Assembly: GCA_016218915.1 (NCBI GenBank)
Contig: JACRCQ010000074.1
Location: 124,001 to 188,000, forward strand
Length of the DNA stretch: 64,000 nucleotides
Source: Deltaproteobacteria bacterium
GTDB lineage: Bacteria; Myxococcota_A; Polyangia; Polyangiales; Polyangiaceae
Reading direction: 5' to 3'
Shown one piece after another: positions 28,301-36,447 of the stretch. A model generated the notes under the pieces. It made no database searches and was not told the origin of the DNA. It worked only from the letters and a program-made list of their open reading frames with translations. Each line of letters starts with the position of its first letter. Position 1 is the first letter of the stretch. Both the position numbers and the translations under genes were made by a program.

Positions 28301-29181
28301 AGACCACGGATCTGCAGAGCTGGAGCAGGGAGGTCGTGGCAGCCCACCCTGACATCTTCGTGGTCCGGGATTCGGTCGCCGCTGCGTCGTCGCACAAGAT
28401 GTCGTGGTATCTGCACAGCTACAAGTCCACGCCGCCGGCCGCAGGAGCGAATACCTACAGCTACCTGGAGCGTCGCACGGAGAATCCCTGGACCGAAGTG
28501 GCGACCGGGGTCTGGTCGATCCAGCCGCAGGAAGCCAGCCCGACACTGCACGTGGCCGACCTGTCACAGACGAGCTGGAGCGCTGCAGTGGAGCCGAGCC
28601 AATACGTGCCTGAGATCAATCCGGACACCAAGGCGTACAACGACCCGCCGCAGTCCTTCCAGGTGGGCAGCCGGCTCAGCCGCATCGTGCAGGCGGACCA
28701 CGCAAGCTCGACCATGGCCATGTGGTTCGGCGATGACATCGCGATGGAGTCGTGGACGGCCGCTGAAGCCGAAGGAGCCAGATTCCACAAGGCAGGCGCG
28801 GACGTGGTTGTGGTGCTGTGGCCTGCGAGCGGTCAGGTCTCCGGATTCCACGGGTTCACCGTGACCGGGCTGATGGCAGGGCGCAGGACGGATCAGACGG
28901 CGTACTTCGGGCGAGGGCTCACAGCGCTGTCGCAAGGCGCGGACACGCTGATGGGGGCCAGCACGCCGGTGGATCTGTACGCACGGCTCGAGCACACCTT
29001 CACTGCAAGCACGCCTGGGTTCGCGGTCGTTCGCTCCGATGGGCAGAGCACGGTGCAGCTGCGGTGCCTGACCCAACCCACCACGACGAAGCTCGATGGC
29101 GCGGTGGTGGCCACAGCGTGGAGCGCATCGATTCTGACGATCACGGTTCCAGCCGGGGAGCACAGGCTCCAGGTGCAATGA
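25372..29181 (+). CDS. Heparinase II/III-type polysaccharide lyase lipoprotein
   Basis: The track starts at 25012 inside a divergent upstream gene. ATG 25372 starts a lipoprotein signal (lipobox AAAGC), giving 1269 residues. Residues about 50-510 look like a beta-sandwich ancillary region. From about 527 (HPKLLFSAQELQAIKAR) an alpha/alpha toroid begins, with NNHYWINHEG near 689 and GVAYHSYGQVN near 745 providing the Asn/His/Tyr residues expected of lyase active sites. The C-terminal beta-sandwich carries GGHEQPDAGHF (His about 895). This fits alginate, heparin or ulvan lyase relatives of the heparinase II/III superfamily. The substrate cannot be assigned. The stop lies 7 bp from the end of the convergent downstream gene. 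Confidence 0.78.
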   Translation: MRPSHRQTGRRGSRSILWFTAVALVGGFGLAAAGCGGDDAPSAGATQDSGSLDGGSDGDATPSVIEWHEADYPFRVQINLLAHPKKDRTDVPVIAELSHAGAAISRDVRVHGKSANGSYTLVESGAWGQPDGTVFEVGFTAAGLTKMGETRDFFVYYKTTTSPAPWARAASGSWSAFSNPDADSDGKPDFLSLTGGGYAIQRDVAQDGSLLGGRREDGLTFLKLTSPDWTVADGFSNGYQLESHTQTWPSTTMESGAPTLVASDADAYSSAFSAAWQARPAPTLHDAFLTYRVFARYPFAESVLSATLGSEYQLSSADWSGRTLYLGDTYDRMVSDTRGDEAIEKKWDTGMRWLVVYNAATSKAFGWFLFHPGVVRAEESEGKQIIHDSYGYAAGGTSALRYLWMASPSKDTIATLFDAMKPGVAVGDPERKELNILAPKSSDYFFPGDKLQVLISTPGNPQPVTAVLNLPNGSKLPVELAKDQNPLLWRSASPLQLDASQPTGSWTLVAQSAGVEAQRTFEFRIPAHPKLLFSAQELQAIKARKEDPAYATIWADMLHLASGYDAPIPDPGPGKDIRSYADRLVNLALIQLVDPAQPYDQLLWSYFFTMLRYPNWDSQDTPFNNLDLTVGHFLTALALTYDWHYERLTAAERQELRARLRSVTAKWVTTGYLSTYRNIDWTHYGTVTNNHYWINHEGVAAAAFVLADEMPDAVRTPWVDRIEENLGIILSVLEDDGASNEGVAYHSYGQVNLFQWVDMRDRALGGDTAQSSPWFKQSVQWDLYSLLPGGSDNYGGVANFGDCPPQHYQPPRTVQAWLASRLGDGLAQWTAQSVDRTDITAMSYLWYKPSVTPVQPDTLPTFKLFPRKGIFAWRSSWGNDATYFSLKSGSYFGGHEQPDAGHFILHRAGVPYVTDHGYSYLKKTDEHNLIVFDDAEQYGGGSQWMQSVDPKSWATVRSVLADAQYFDVVADPAPMVQTTDLQSWSREVVAAHPDIFVVRDSVAAASSHKMSWYLHSYKSTPPAAGANTYSYLERRTENPWTEVATGVWSIQPQEASPTLHVADLSQTSWSAAVEPSQYVPEINPDTKAYNDPPQSFQVGSRLSRIVQADHASSTMAMWFGDDIAMESWTAAEAEGARFHKAGADVVVVLWPASGQVSGFHGFTVTGLMAGRRTDQTAYFGRGLTALSQGADTLMGASTPVDLYARLEHTFTASTPGFAVVRSDGQSTVQLRCLTQPTTTKLDGAVVATAWSASILTITVPAGEHRLQVQ

Positions 29182-29188
29182 CGCGGGC

Positions 29189-30577
29189 TCAGGGCTGGCA
29201 GTGAATCTGGTTGTACCAGCCGATGTCATGCAGGGGCCCGCCCTCCGGCTCGCTGCGCTCGGTCCAGGCCAGATGCAGATCAGCCGTCGTGCTGGTCAGG
29301 CTCTGCTTGCGGGTCAGGACCTTCCAGAACGGTCCGCCCGAGCCTGCCCCGACACTGCCTTGCACCCGAATCCTGCCAGCCGGATCCAGCCAGAGAATCG
29401 AGACGCTGGTAGGGGGGTCCGTGGGTCCAACCATCACAAGCTCGTCGCCGATCCACTCCACGCTCTTGGTGGAGAAGGCAGGAAGCGAGGAGAGGGTCAC
29501 GGCCTTGAGCTGGCTCGTGTTGAACGTTCTGGCGGCCAGAGCGGAGAGCTGTCCGAGGTAGAGCGTATCTGCGCCAGCATCCCGAAGCGCGATGTTCAGG
29601 CCGCCGGTCGTGCTCGGACCTGCGGCAAGAAGCTCGACTCCGGCCTTGGCAAACGTGTGGGCCGCAGGTGCGCTGGAATCGAGGTCGTTCACCACGTACT
29701 CCACAGGGCCCAGCGTCTTGCCGCGCAGGAATACATAGTTGTCCGTCCCGAGCCGCACCATGGCCGTCACCAGCACCTGCTCAGGAGCATCGCCCTCGGT
29801 GAGAATCAGATCAGAGCCGAACGTCGCGTAGTGCAGTGAGTTGTCGGTGAAGCTCGCCGCGAACTTCACCGTCGCCCCTGCCTCGACCACCTGCAGGGAG
29901 GTGACCGTCGGTGAGCCTCCCTTGTGGACCGGTTCGCCCTTGTCCTCGGGATCGGAAGGGAATCCTCCGGGTACGTCGACCAGGAAGAAGTCGAGACCGT
30001 AGGAGCCATTCATGCTCATCACCGCTGTCATGCTGGTGGGCGGCGAGGAGCGGGTGATGGCGCCATGCAGGTAGGGGAACTGCCCGATCGACACCGAGCC
30101 CTGGGTATCGAGCGAGGATTGGAGCCCTACGGTGAACACCGGGTGGTCGGTGGAGGACGGGGACGGGCTCTCGAAGAAGACCCTCATCTGATTCATCGAG
30201 GGGACAGCGTCGGCGTAGAACGCCTCGATGAAGGTCGAGAAGCCCTGCGCCTCGTACAGCTTCGTATGCGATGGAAGGACCCAGGCGCAGGTCATCGTCT
30301 GCAGCGGAGGCAGGGCATCCTGCTCCTGCGTTGCATCCTGCCCGGGCGGCGGGTCCACGGTCGCGTCCTGCTCCGACGATTGATCCACAAGCGCGTCGTC
30401 AGGGAGGCTGGAGTCCTGGTCAGCGCCAGCTTCAGAGGGCACCGCCGCATCATCGCCGGGCTTCTGAACGAGATTGGCATCCTCCACGCCGAGGATTCCA
30501 CGGCAGCTGCTGGCTGCCAGGAGCACGCTCACGCCCAGCATGGGTACCACTGCAAGAGAAGCTCGTTTCACCTTCAC
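29189..30577 (-). CDS. Lipoprotein of unknown function, propeller-like repeats
   Basis: A 462-residue lipoprotein (lipobox AASSC) followed by an Asp/Gln/Pro-rich linker of about 60 residues. The rest consists of beta-rich segments with GTDNYVFLRG, ALRDAGADTLYLGQ and SVEWIGDELVMVG, which read like successive blades of a beta-propeller. No family was recognised. It is convergent with the lyase gene, only 7 bp between stops, and shares a strand with the following TPR gene, whose stop is 34 bp upstream of this start. An extracytoplasmic binding or scaffold role is possible. Confidence 0.7.
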   Translation of the reverse strand: MKVKRASLAVVPMLGVSVLLAASSCRGILGVEDANLVQKPGDDAAVPSEAGADQDSSLPDDALVDQSSEQDATVDPPPGQDATQEQDALPPLQTMTCAWVLPSHTKLYEAQGFSTFIEAFYADAVPSMNQMRVFFESPSPSSTDHPVFTVGLQSSLDTQGSVSIGQFPYLHGAITRSSPPTSMTAVMSMNGSYGLDFFLVDVPGGFPSDPEDKGEPVHKGGSPTVTSLQVVEAGATVKFAASFTDNSLHYATFGSDLILTEGDAPEQVLVTAMVRLGTDNYVFLRGKTLGPVEYVVNDLDSSAPAAHTFAKAGVELLAAGPSTTGGLNIALRDAGADTLYLGQLSALAARTFNTSQLKAVTLSSLPAFSTKSVEWIGDELVMVGPTDPPTSVSILWLDPAGRIRVQGSVGAGSGGPFWKVLTRKQSLTSTTADLHLAWTERSEPEGGPLHDIGWYNQIHCQP

Positions 30578-30611
30578 ACCCTTCTGCGGTCACAATCCAG
30601 GATCAGGCGCC

Positions 30612-31619
30612 CTACCAGACTCCGCGCATGCCCAGGCTCATCGGACCGGCGACCAGGGCTGTCGACGGCTGCTCCGACGGCTGCGAGCTCGTGCGCGGAG
30701 CCGTGAGATACAGCACTGCGCCTCCCACGATGCCGGCCGCGCCGATAGCGCCGAACACCGTGGCGAGGTCTGCCTTGCCCTTTGCCTCGTCGTGCAGATC
30801 GACGCCCCGCTGGTCCCAGCACTGGGCTCCCTGGCAATAGGCCTCGGCATCAGAGACCTTGGAGCGGGTCTGCAAGGCAAACACACCTGCCAGGCCGAGG
30901 CTGACCACGCCGACTCCCCCTACGACGATCCCGGCAAGGCGTTGACCCCCACCGGCAGGACGCGGGGCTTCCCCGGCCGTGGGCTCCTTCGTCGGCGCTT
31001 TCTTCGCGGGCTGGGATGCGTCCGGCTCACGCTCCAGAGCAGGCACCGCAATCGTGACTGTCTTGCCTTCGCCTGCGACTTCCACCTTGCTCTGCCACGG
31101 CTTGTGCGCGGCAGCGCTAGCGGAGATCGTGTGCTCGCCAGGATCCACAGGAACAGGCTGCCCCCACATTCCCTTGCCGATCAACGTGCCGTCCCTTCGC
31201 ACCTCGATCCGGGCGTCGTCGGCTCCCGCGGGAAGAGAGATGATGAGCCGCGTGAGGCGCGGTTCGAGAGCCTGGGCGCGCTCGCGGGCAACCCTCTCCC
31301 TTTCGTCCTGTCCCCCGATCTTGGCGCGCGATGCGGCCTCCAGGAACCCTGACCAGGCACTGGCGGTCTTTCCGACATGCTCGTAGCAGTCGGCGAGATT
31401 GAACGCAGCGCCAATCCCCGCATCGAGCTTGTAGCTCTCCTCGAACTTGGGGCAGGCCTGGTCGAACTTGCCTGCCTTGACCAGCGCGCGCCCCTGGTCG
31501 AACAGCGCCCGGGCTGCTGCCCGGTCCTGGGCTGAGACCTCTGCCTGTGCCGTGCCTGATGCAAGCACCAGGGCAAGGGCCAACAGCCACGCGATCGGAG
31601 GCGGCAATCGTCGAGTCAT
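30612..31619 (-). CDS. TPR protein with PEGA-like domain and membrane helices
   Basis: ATG 31619 (M-T-R-R-L-P) begins a clean signal peptide, so it is preferred over the track start at 31655; the product has 335 residues. TPR-like units follow (ARALFDQGRALVKAGKFDQACPKFEESYKLD and AAFNLADCYEHVGK). A beta-rich stretch (ARIEVRRDGTLIGKG ... VPVDPGEHTISASA) resembles a PEGA-type domain. Two hydrophobic segments (LAGIVVGGVGVVSLGLAGVFAL; VFGAIGAAGIVGGAVLYL) flank a short Cys-containing loop. This architecture is common in myxobacterial genomes, often next to kinase genes, and its function is not established. It may act with the downstream lipoprotein as a two-gene unit. Confidence 0.78.
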   Translation of the reverse strand: MTRRLPPPIAWLLALALVLASGTAQAEVSAQDRAAARALFDQGRALVKAGKFDQACPKFEESYKLDAGIGAAFNLADCYEHVGKTASAWSGFLEAASRAKIGGQDERERVARERAQALEPRLTRLIISLPAGADDARIEVRRDGTLIGKGMWGQPVPVDPGEHTISASAAAHKPWQSKVEVAGEGKTVTIAVPALEREPDASQPAKKAPTKEPTAGEAPRPAGGGQRLAGIVVGGVGVVSLGLAGVFALQTRSKVSDAEAYCQGAQCWDQRGVDLHDEAKGKADLATVFGAIGAAGIVGGAVLYLTAPRTSSQPSEQPSTALVAGPMSLGMRGVW

Positions 31620-31892
31620 CGCAGGCTTCCTCAGCCAGGGTGGGCCCCTGAGCAAGCGGGGCGCTGGCTCACGAGGATCTTACCCGAATCACCCTGCGGA
31701 GCAACGCGCCCTGACTTAAACGGAGCGGGGCCAGGCGATCGACCCGCGCGGATTCTGGCTTCGGGCTGACGCGCGAGGGTGTGACATCTCTTAAAGCGCG
31801 CTCGACGCCCTCCCAACCCGGTGCAGGCGATCGCGCCATGGTTTTACGCGCAATTTACACGGCGCGCCTCGCATTCCGGCAACACTGCCCGG

Positions 31893-33644
31893 ATGGCCAG
31901 CGCATCCTCGCCCTCTGCAACCTCGAAGTCGCGCAATCCTCCTGCTGCCCGGTTCTCCAAGGACAAGCCCCCGCGCGTGCTCCTCGCAGGCGTGTTCAAG
32001 CCCTACGGGATCGACGACGCGTTCGGCCGCAGGGAGAACGTGATGGAGCTGTTTCACAACCAGGTGACCCGGGCCCAGGGGATCGCCTCGATGCGATTCC
32101 AGCACCGCTCCTTTGGCCTGTACTTCATAGCAGCGAACATCGACGCGCCCACGACGGTGCTCGACTTTCCGACGCTCGAGGAGTTCATACGGGAGCTGAA
32201 GCGCGGCTACGACGTCGTGGGCATCTCGTTCATCACGCCGAACTTCGTGAAGGCGCGCGAGATGGCGCGGCTGGTCCGTCTGCAGCTCCCCTCTGCGCGG
32301 ATCGTGCTCGGTGGACACGGCGCCGCCATCGAAGGCGTGGAATCTCTCATCGAATGCGATCACGTCGCCAAGGGGGAAGGAATCCGTTGGATGCGCGCGT
32401 TTCTCGGGGAGGACACTGACGGGCCCATCCACCATCCGAACCTCGTTTCCGCGGAGAACAAGCACATCTACGGCGTTCCCACGCCTGGCAGGACCGGTCT
32501 GCTCGTCACGGGCGTGGGCTGCGTGAACGGATGCAGGTTCTGCGCCACGAGCCACAACTTCGGACGCGACTACACGCCGTTCTTGAAGACCGGAAAGGAG
32601 ATCTTCGAGGCGGCCTGCAGGATGGAAGACGAGTACCACTGCAGCGACTTCTTCGTGATGGACGAGAACTTCCTGAAGGACGGGCGTCGCGCCAGGGAGC
32701 TCGTGGAGGAGATGGAGCGGGCCAACCGATTCTTCCAGTTCGCGATCTTCTCTTCTGCAGAGACGATTCGCGCGTTCGGAATCGACAACATCGTACGCCT
32801 CGGTGTCTTCTGGCTCTGGATGGGGGTGGAATCCAAGAAGGAGATCTACGAGAAGAACCGGGACATCGATGTTGCCGCGATGGTGGCCGAGCTGCAGGAC
32901 CACGGCATCGCGGTGCTGGCGTCGGGAATCCTGTTCATCGAGGAGCACACGCCCGAGAACATCGAGGAGGACATCGACTACCTCATCTCGCTGTCGCCGA
33001 GCTTCATCCAGTTCATGCAGGTGATTCCCTTCCCCGTCACGCCCATCTACGAGGACTTCAAGCGCAAGGGGTGGCTCGACCCTTCGATCCCGTTCGAGGA
33101 GTTCCACGGCCAGAAACGCCTGGCGTGGCGTCATCCGAACTTCACCCCGGAGCAGACCGAGACCTGGCTGGGCAAGGCTTTTCGCAAGGAGTTCGACGTG
33201 CTCGGGGGCGGTCCGATGCGGATGACGCGGGCGCACCTCAACGGGGTGAAGCGACTCAAGCGCATGGCGCGCACGCCGACCGTGGTTGCGCGCGAGAAGG
33301 TGCTGCTGGAGCGGGTGCGGGAGCTGCGGCTGCTGGTGCCCGTGATGGCGCGGTATGCGCACGATGCAAGGGAGTCGGAGCTGATCGCGTCGCTCAAGCA
33401 GGACCTCGATCGCGAGCTGGGCGCCTACACGATGCGCGAGCGGGTGTTCGTGGCAGCCACCTTTGCCTTTGCGGCGAAGTATGCGCTGCAGCTCGGGTGG
33501 AAGGGAGATCGAACCCAGCCGCCGACGCACCGCACCGAGTACCGGACCCCAGCTCGCCGCAAGCGGGGATGGTCAGCGATGCTGCGGCATGTGCCGCGGC
33601 CGAAGACGCTGCTTCACGCGGTGCTGCCAAAGTCGACGATTTGA
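31893..33644 (+). CDS. B12-binding-like radical SAM protein
   Basis: I take ATG 31893 (M-A-S-A-S-S) as the start rather than GTG 31821, because the preceding residues are not protein-like; this gives 583 residues. The N-terminal domain (about 25-150) resembles a cobalamin-binding fold (VVGISFITPNF, VLGGHGAAIEG), though the usual DxHxxG histidine is not evident. The radical SAM cluster motif C-V-N-G-C-R-F-C is at residues 210-217, and GVESKKEIYEKNR fits a later radical SAM strand. The C-terminal 130 residues are basic and helical. Such proteins carry out methyl transfers or ring modifications in diverse pathways. No neighbour reveals a substrate. Confidence 0.85.
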   Translation: MASASSPSATSKSRNPPAARFSKDKPPRVLLAGVFKPYGIDDAFGRRENVMELFHNQVTRAQGIASMRFQHRSFGLYFIAANIDAPTTVLDFPTLEEFIRELKRGYDVVGISFITPNFVKAREMARLVRLQLPSARIVLGGHGAAIEGVESLIECDHVAKGEGIRWMRAFLGEDTDGPIHHPNLVSAENKHIYGVPTPGRTGLLVTGVGCVNGCRFCATSHNFGRDYTPFLKTGKEIFEAACRMEDEYHCSDFFVMDENFLKDGRRARELVEEMERANRFFQFAIFSSAETIRAFGIDNIVRLGVFWLWMGVESKKEIYEKNRDIDVAAMVAELQDHGIAVLASGILFIEEHTPENIEEDIDYLISLSPSFIQFMQVIPFPVTPIYEDFKRKGWLDPSIPFEEFHGQKRLAWRHPNFTPEQTETWLGKAFRKEFDVLGGGPMRMTRAHLNGVKRLKRMARTPTVVAREKVLLERVRELRLLVPVMARYAHDARESELIASLKQDLDRELGAYTMRERVFVAATFAFAAKYALQLGWKGDRTQPPTHRTEYRTPARRKRGWSAMLRHVPRPKTLLHAVLPKSTI

Positions 33645-33669
33645 GCGCGGGTGAATCGATAGCGCGCTC

Positions 33670-34080
33670 TCAATTCCCCGCATCGCCGGGTGCATTCACT
33701 TGCATCGCGACGATCTCGTCCGCGACGATCTCTGCAGCTTCCACGTGGTGAGCTTGGAGCTGATCGACTTCGATCAGGTCGAGCTTCGCGAACTCCCTCA
33801 TGCCGGTATTCTTTGGGAGCGGAGCGTAGGGCACGCGTTGGACTGCCGGACATCGAAGGCGAACCGATGCCCGAACCGAGATGGCCTCGATGCGTCGGGC
33901 GTGGATGGCCTTGGCCTTAACCCGCTCCCACGGCATGCCCTTGACCAGCTCCTGATGGAACGCCTCGGTCAGCGCTTCGATGCTGGGGGAAGCGTCGGCG
34001 CGTCGATCTCGGGCAGCACGTCGATCGCAGGCAACGAGGGAAGAAGCGCAAGCTGCGATGATCACCAGCAGATGTGCCAT
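33670..34080 (-). CDS. Small putative lipoprotein
   Basis: ATG 34080 starts a short lipoprotein signal (LVIIAACASSLVAC) and gives 136 residues; the longer track start adds a Pro/Arg-rich stretch that is unlikely to be translated. The mature part is mixed alpha/beta with no recognised domain. It converges with the radical SAM gene 25 bp away and diverges from the peptidase gene. An overlapping plus-strand ORF (33700-34116) lacks a signal or any recognisable pattern, so the minus strand is favoured. Confidence 0.55.
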   Translation of the reverse strand: MAHLLVIIAACASSLVACDRRAARDRRADASPSIEALTEAFHQELVKGMPWERVKAKAIHARRIEAISVRASVRLRCPAVQRVPYAPLPKNTGMREFAKLDLIEVDQLQAHHVEAAEIVADEIVAMQVNAPGDAGN

Positions 34081-34249
34081 GCGTGGTCGATGAGGGCAGG
34101 GAGCCATGGGCAATGACAACGCTTGACCGGTCCGTTTCAGTCCGTCGGATCGAGCAACGCTGGATCCCACCGCGAATTCGGCGCATCATACTCGCGGCTC
34201 GAGGTTCGGAACCTGACGAAGAAGCGGGCACCCAGCCCGGAGGCGAAGC

Positions 34250-36007
34250 ATGACCGTGTTGGCCCGGCTCTTGTCTGCATCTGGCACCTTGGCATTGGCC
34301 ATCGCCGCGATCGGGTGCGGCGCCAAGAGCGATCTGTACGGGGATGCGCCTGGTACGCAGCGCGATGCACAGCCAGCGCCGTCACCGGACGCTGCGGTGC
34401 CCGACGTGGCGGCCGAGGCGGACGCGGTCATCGACACACCCCAGGAAGATGCTCCCGCACCGGATGCGGACGCAGATGCGGACGCGCAGGTGCCTCTGAT
34501 TGCCTGGGGTCCCTGTGTGGAGGGATTCCAGGGGGAGTGCGCGACGCTGCAAGTCCCCTTGGACTGGAGCCAGCCCCAGGGCCAGACCATCCCTCTGTAC
34601 GTGGATCGGATCACGCACAATCCGGGTGCGACGGCCCAACTCTGGCTGCTGCAGGGCGGCCCTGGAGGCTCGGGCCAGGACATGGTGGCAATCGCCACCC
34701 TGGTCCTCGAAGGAGACTTGCCGAGCTTCGACATCTTCACCCTGGATCATCGGGGGGTCGGGATGTCTGCGCGACTGGGATGCGCGTTGGAGCCCACGAA
34801 GCCGCCGGTTGCGATTCCTGGCGGCCTTCACGCGGATCTTCTCACGACGTGGCAGGACTGCATGCAAGAGGTGCAATCCAAGTGGGGTGAAGGGCTGAAG
34901 CAATTCAACACGACCAACGCAGCGCGGGATCTGGCGTGGGCGATCGATCGCACGAGGACACCTGGGCAGCAGACGTTCGTGTACGGAGTCTCCTATGGGA
35001 CCTACTGGGCACAGCGCTATCTGCAGCTGAATCCGGACCAGCCGGCAGGCGTGGTCCTCGACTCGATCGTGCCGATGGATGGCCAGTTCCTGTCGCAGTT
35101 CGATCTCCAGCCGGACAAGGCGGCAAGCAACTTGGCGGACCTGTGCAAGAATGATTCATTCTGCGCGAGCAAGCTCGGGTCTGATCCCAAGTCGAAGCTG
35201 GCAGCCATATGGGCCAAGCAGCAGACTACGCCCTGCCTGCCACTGGCCGAGGCCAACGACGTGCGGGAGTTCGCGGGGGGCGCACTGCAGGCGAGCTTCA
35301 TGAGCCCTGCCGCCTTTGCTGCAATGTATCGTCTGGATCGATGCTCGGAGCAGGACAAGACAGCGCTGAAGACGGCGATTGAGCTGTTCAGCTCCGATCC
35401 AGGCGATCCTGGGTTGTTCTCGTCGCTGCTGTACTTCAACGTGACCTTCTCGGAGCTGTGGGAGACACCGGCACCTGCGACCTCGACGCTCCTCGAGCGC
35501 TACCAGCAATCGCTGTTCGTGGTGGGCGCCTACACGATGCACGATCTGGACGCTGCCTGGCCGGTGTACCCCTGGGACGGGTGGGTCCGCAAGTACGCCG
35601 AGTCCAAGGTTCCGATGCTGATGCTCAACGGCACGCTCGATACCCAGACGCCGATCGACACGGCGCAGCTGGTCAAGCCGTACTACAGCGCAGAGCACCA
35701 GACGTTCGTGACCATTCCGTACGCGAACCATGGGACGATCATCGAGGGCATACAGACCGGGCAGGAGCCGTGCGGAGCGCACCTGATCATCGATTTTGTG
35801 AAGAGCCCGACGTCACCGTTGAACACGTCGTGCACGCAGCAGACGGTGCCACCGGACTTCTCGGATTCGTCGATGGCGCCGATGATCTTTGGCACCGCTG
35901 ATCTCTGGGAGAACACGGCAGGCTCGAACTTCGTGGAGAGCGCGCCGTTGACCGAGCTACAGAAGCGGGCGATCGATCGGATCCGGCGTCGTCGGCCGGT
36001 GTGGTAG
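34250..36007 (+). CDS. TAP-like alpha/beta-hydrolase peptidase (S33), lipoprotein
   Basis: A 585-residue lipoprotein (lipobox AIGC) with a 70-residue Asp/Ala/Pro linker, then an alpha/beta hydrolase of the tripeptidyl/prolyl aminopeptidase type. The oxyanion segment LLQGGPGGSG, nucleophile elbow GVSYG (Ser about 248), the acid in LDTQTP (Asp about 464) and the catalytic His in NHG (about 494) are all in the expected order. Two Cys pairs in the cap region suggest disulphides, in line with export. It would trim peptides outside the cytoplasm. The gene ends at the hairpin-rich intergenic region and converges on the kinase gene. Confidence 0.87.
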   Translation: MTVLARLLSASGTLALAIAAIGCGAKSDLYGDAPGTQRDAQPAPSPDAAVPDVAAEADAVIDTPQEDAPAPDADADADAQVPLIAWGPCVEGFQGECATLQVPLDWSQPQGQTIPLYVDRITHNPGATAQLWLLQGGPGGSGQDMVAIATLVLEGDLPSFDIFTLDHRGVGMSARLGCALEPTKPPVAIPGGLHADLLTTWQDCMQEVQSKWGEGLKQFNTTNAARDLAWAIDRTRTPGQQTFVYGVSYGTYWAQRYLQLNPDQPAGVVLDSIVPMDGQFLSQFDLQPDKAASNLADLCKNDSFCASKLGSDPKSKLAAIWAKQQTTPCLPLAEANDVREFAGGALQASFMSPAAFAAMYRLDRCSEQDKTALKTAIELFSSDPGDPGLFSSLLYFNVTFSELWETPAPATSTLLERYQQSLFVVGAYTMHDLDAAWPVYPWDGWVRKYAESKVPMLMLNGTLDTQTPIDTAQLVKPYYSAEHQTFVTIPYANHGTIIEGIQTGQEPCGAHLIIDFVKSPTSPLNTSCTQQTVPPDFSDSSMAPMIFGTADLWENTAGSNFVESAPLTELQKRAIDRIRRRRPVW

Positions 36008-36075
36008 CGGGAGCCGCGTCATATGCTTGGGTCGCAGCCGGACTGCGCCAGGCAGACAGATGCGCTGGTTGCGGA

Positions 36076-36316
36076 GACGCGGCAGTGCCGCGTTGAACGC
36101 ATGCGCGCCTGTGGCGCGCCGGGGGTGCCTTTGATAGGAATTCGATCACTTGAACGCGCACGTCGAAGGCAGGGACGGGAGGTGCCCTGCCGTTACCGTC
36201 GTATGCCTGCGGGTGTGGAGCGTTCCACTGCAGGCGCCGCGTCGCACCCCAGCCCCCGAACGGGGGCTTGGCTAACCGCGAAGCTGATTTGCATCAGCTG
36301 CCGGCTCTCAGCCGGC
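36076..36316. ncRNA. Candidate structured RNA: seven consecutive perfect hairpins
   Basis: The 440-bp gap between two convergent genes holds, in order: CGCGGC-AGT-GCCGCG (36078-36092), GCGCGCC-TGT-GGCGCGC (36103-36119), GGCAGGG-10 nt-CCCTGCC (36168-36191), GCCTGC...GTGGA-GCGT-TCCAC...GCAGGC (36205-36235), AGCCCCC-GAAC-GGGGGCT (36251-36268), AGCTGAT-TTGC-ATCAGCT (36282-36299) and GCCGGCT-CTC-AGCCGGC (36300-36316). All stems are perfect, with loops of 3-4 nt except the third. The strand cannot be told, since hairpins read both ways. I recognise no known RNA family, and no T-tract terminator follows on either strand. Confidence 0.45.
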
Positions 36317-36447
36317 TGCTTCAACCAATGAGTCTGATTGTCGTTATTCGGACCTCCCATCACAAATCCGTCCCCCCATTCTCCGCCGGCCTCGGCGCAA
36401 CGCCGTAGGCAGGACCGTTGATTCGCCCGCCCCCACCTCCCGCTGCC

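Noticed and set aside
33700-34116. Plus-strand 138-residue ORF
   Set aside because: The overlapping minus-strand ORF has a lipoprotein signal; this one has none.
36300-36316. GCCGGCT-CTC-AGCCGGC as a rho-independent terminator
   Set aside because: No T-tract on either strand; kept instead as part of the hairpin cluster.
36023-36331. 102-residue plus-strand ORF in the hairpin region
   Set aside because: Its codons track the hairpin sequences, with no ribosome binding site or pattern; a structured RNA explains the region better.
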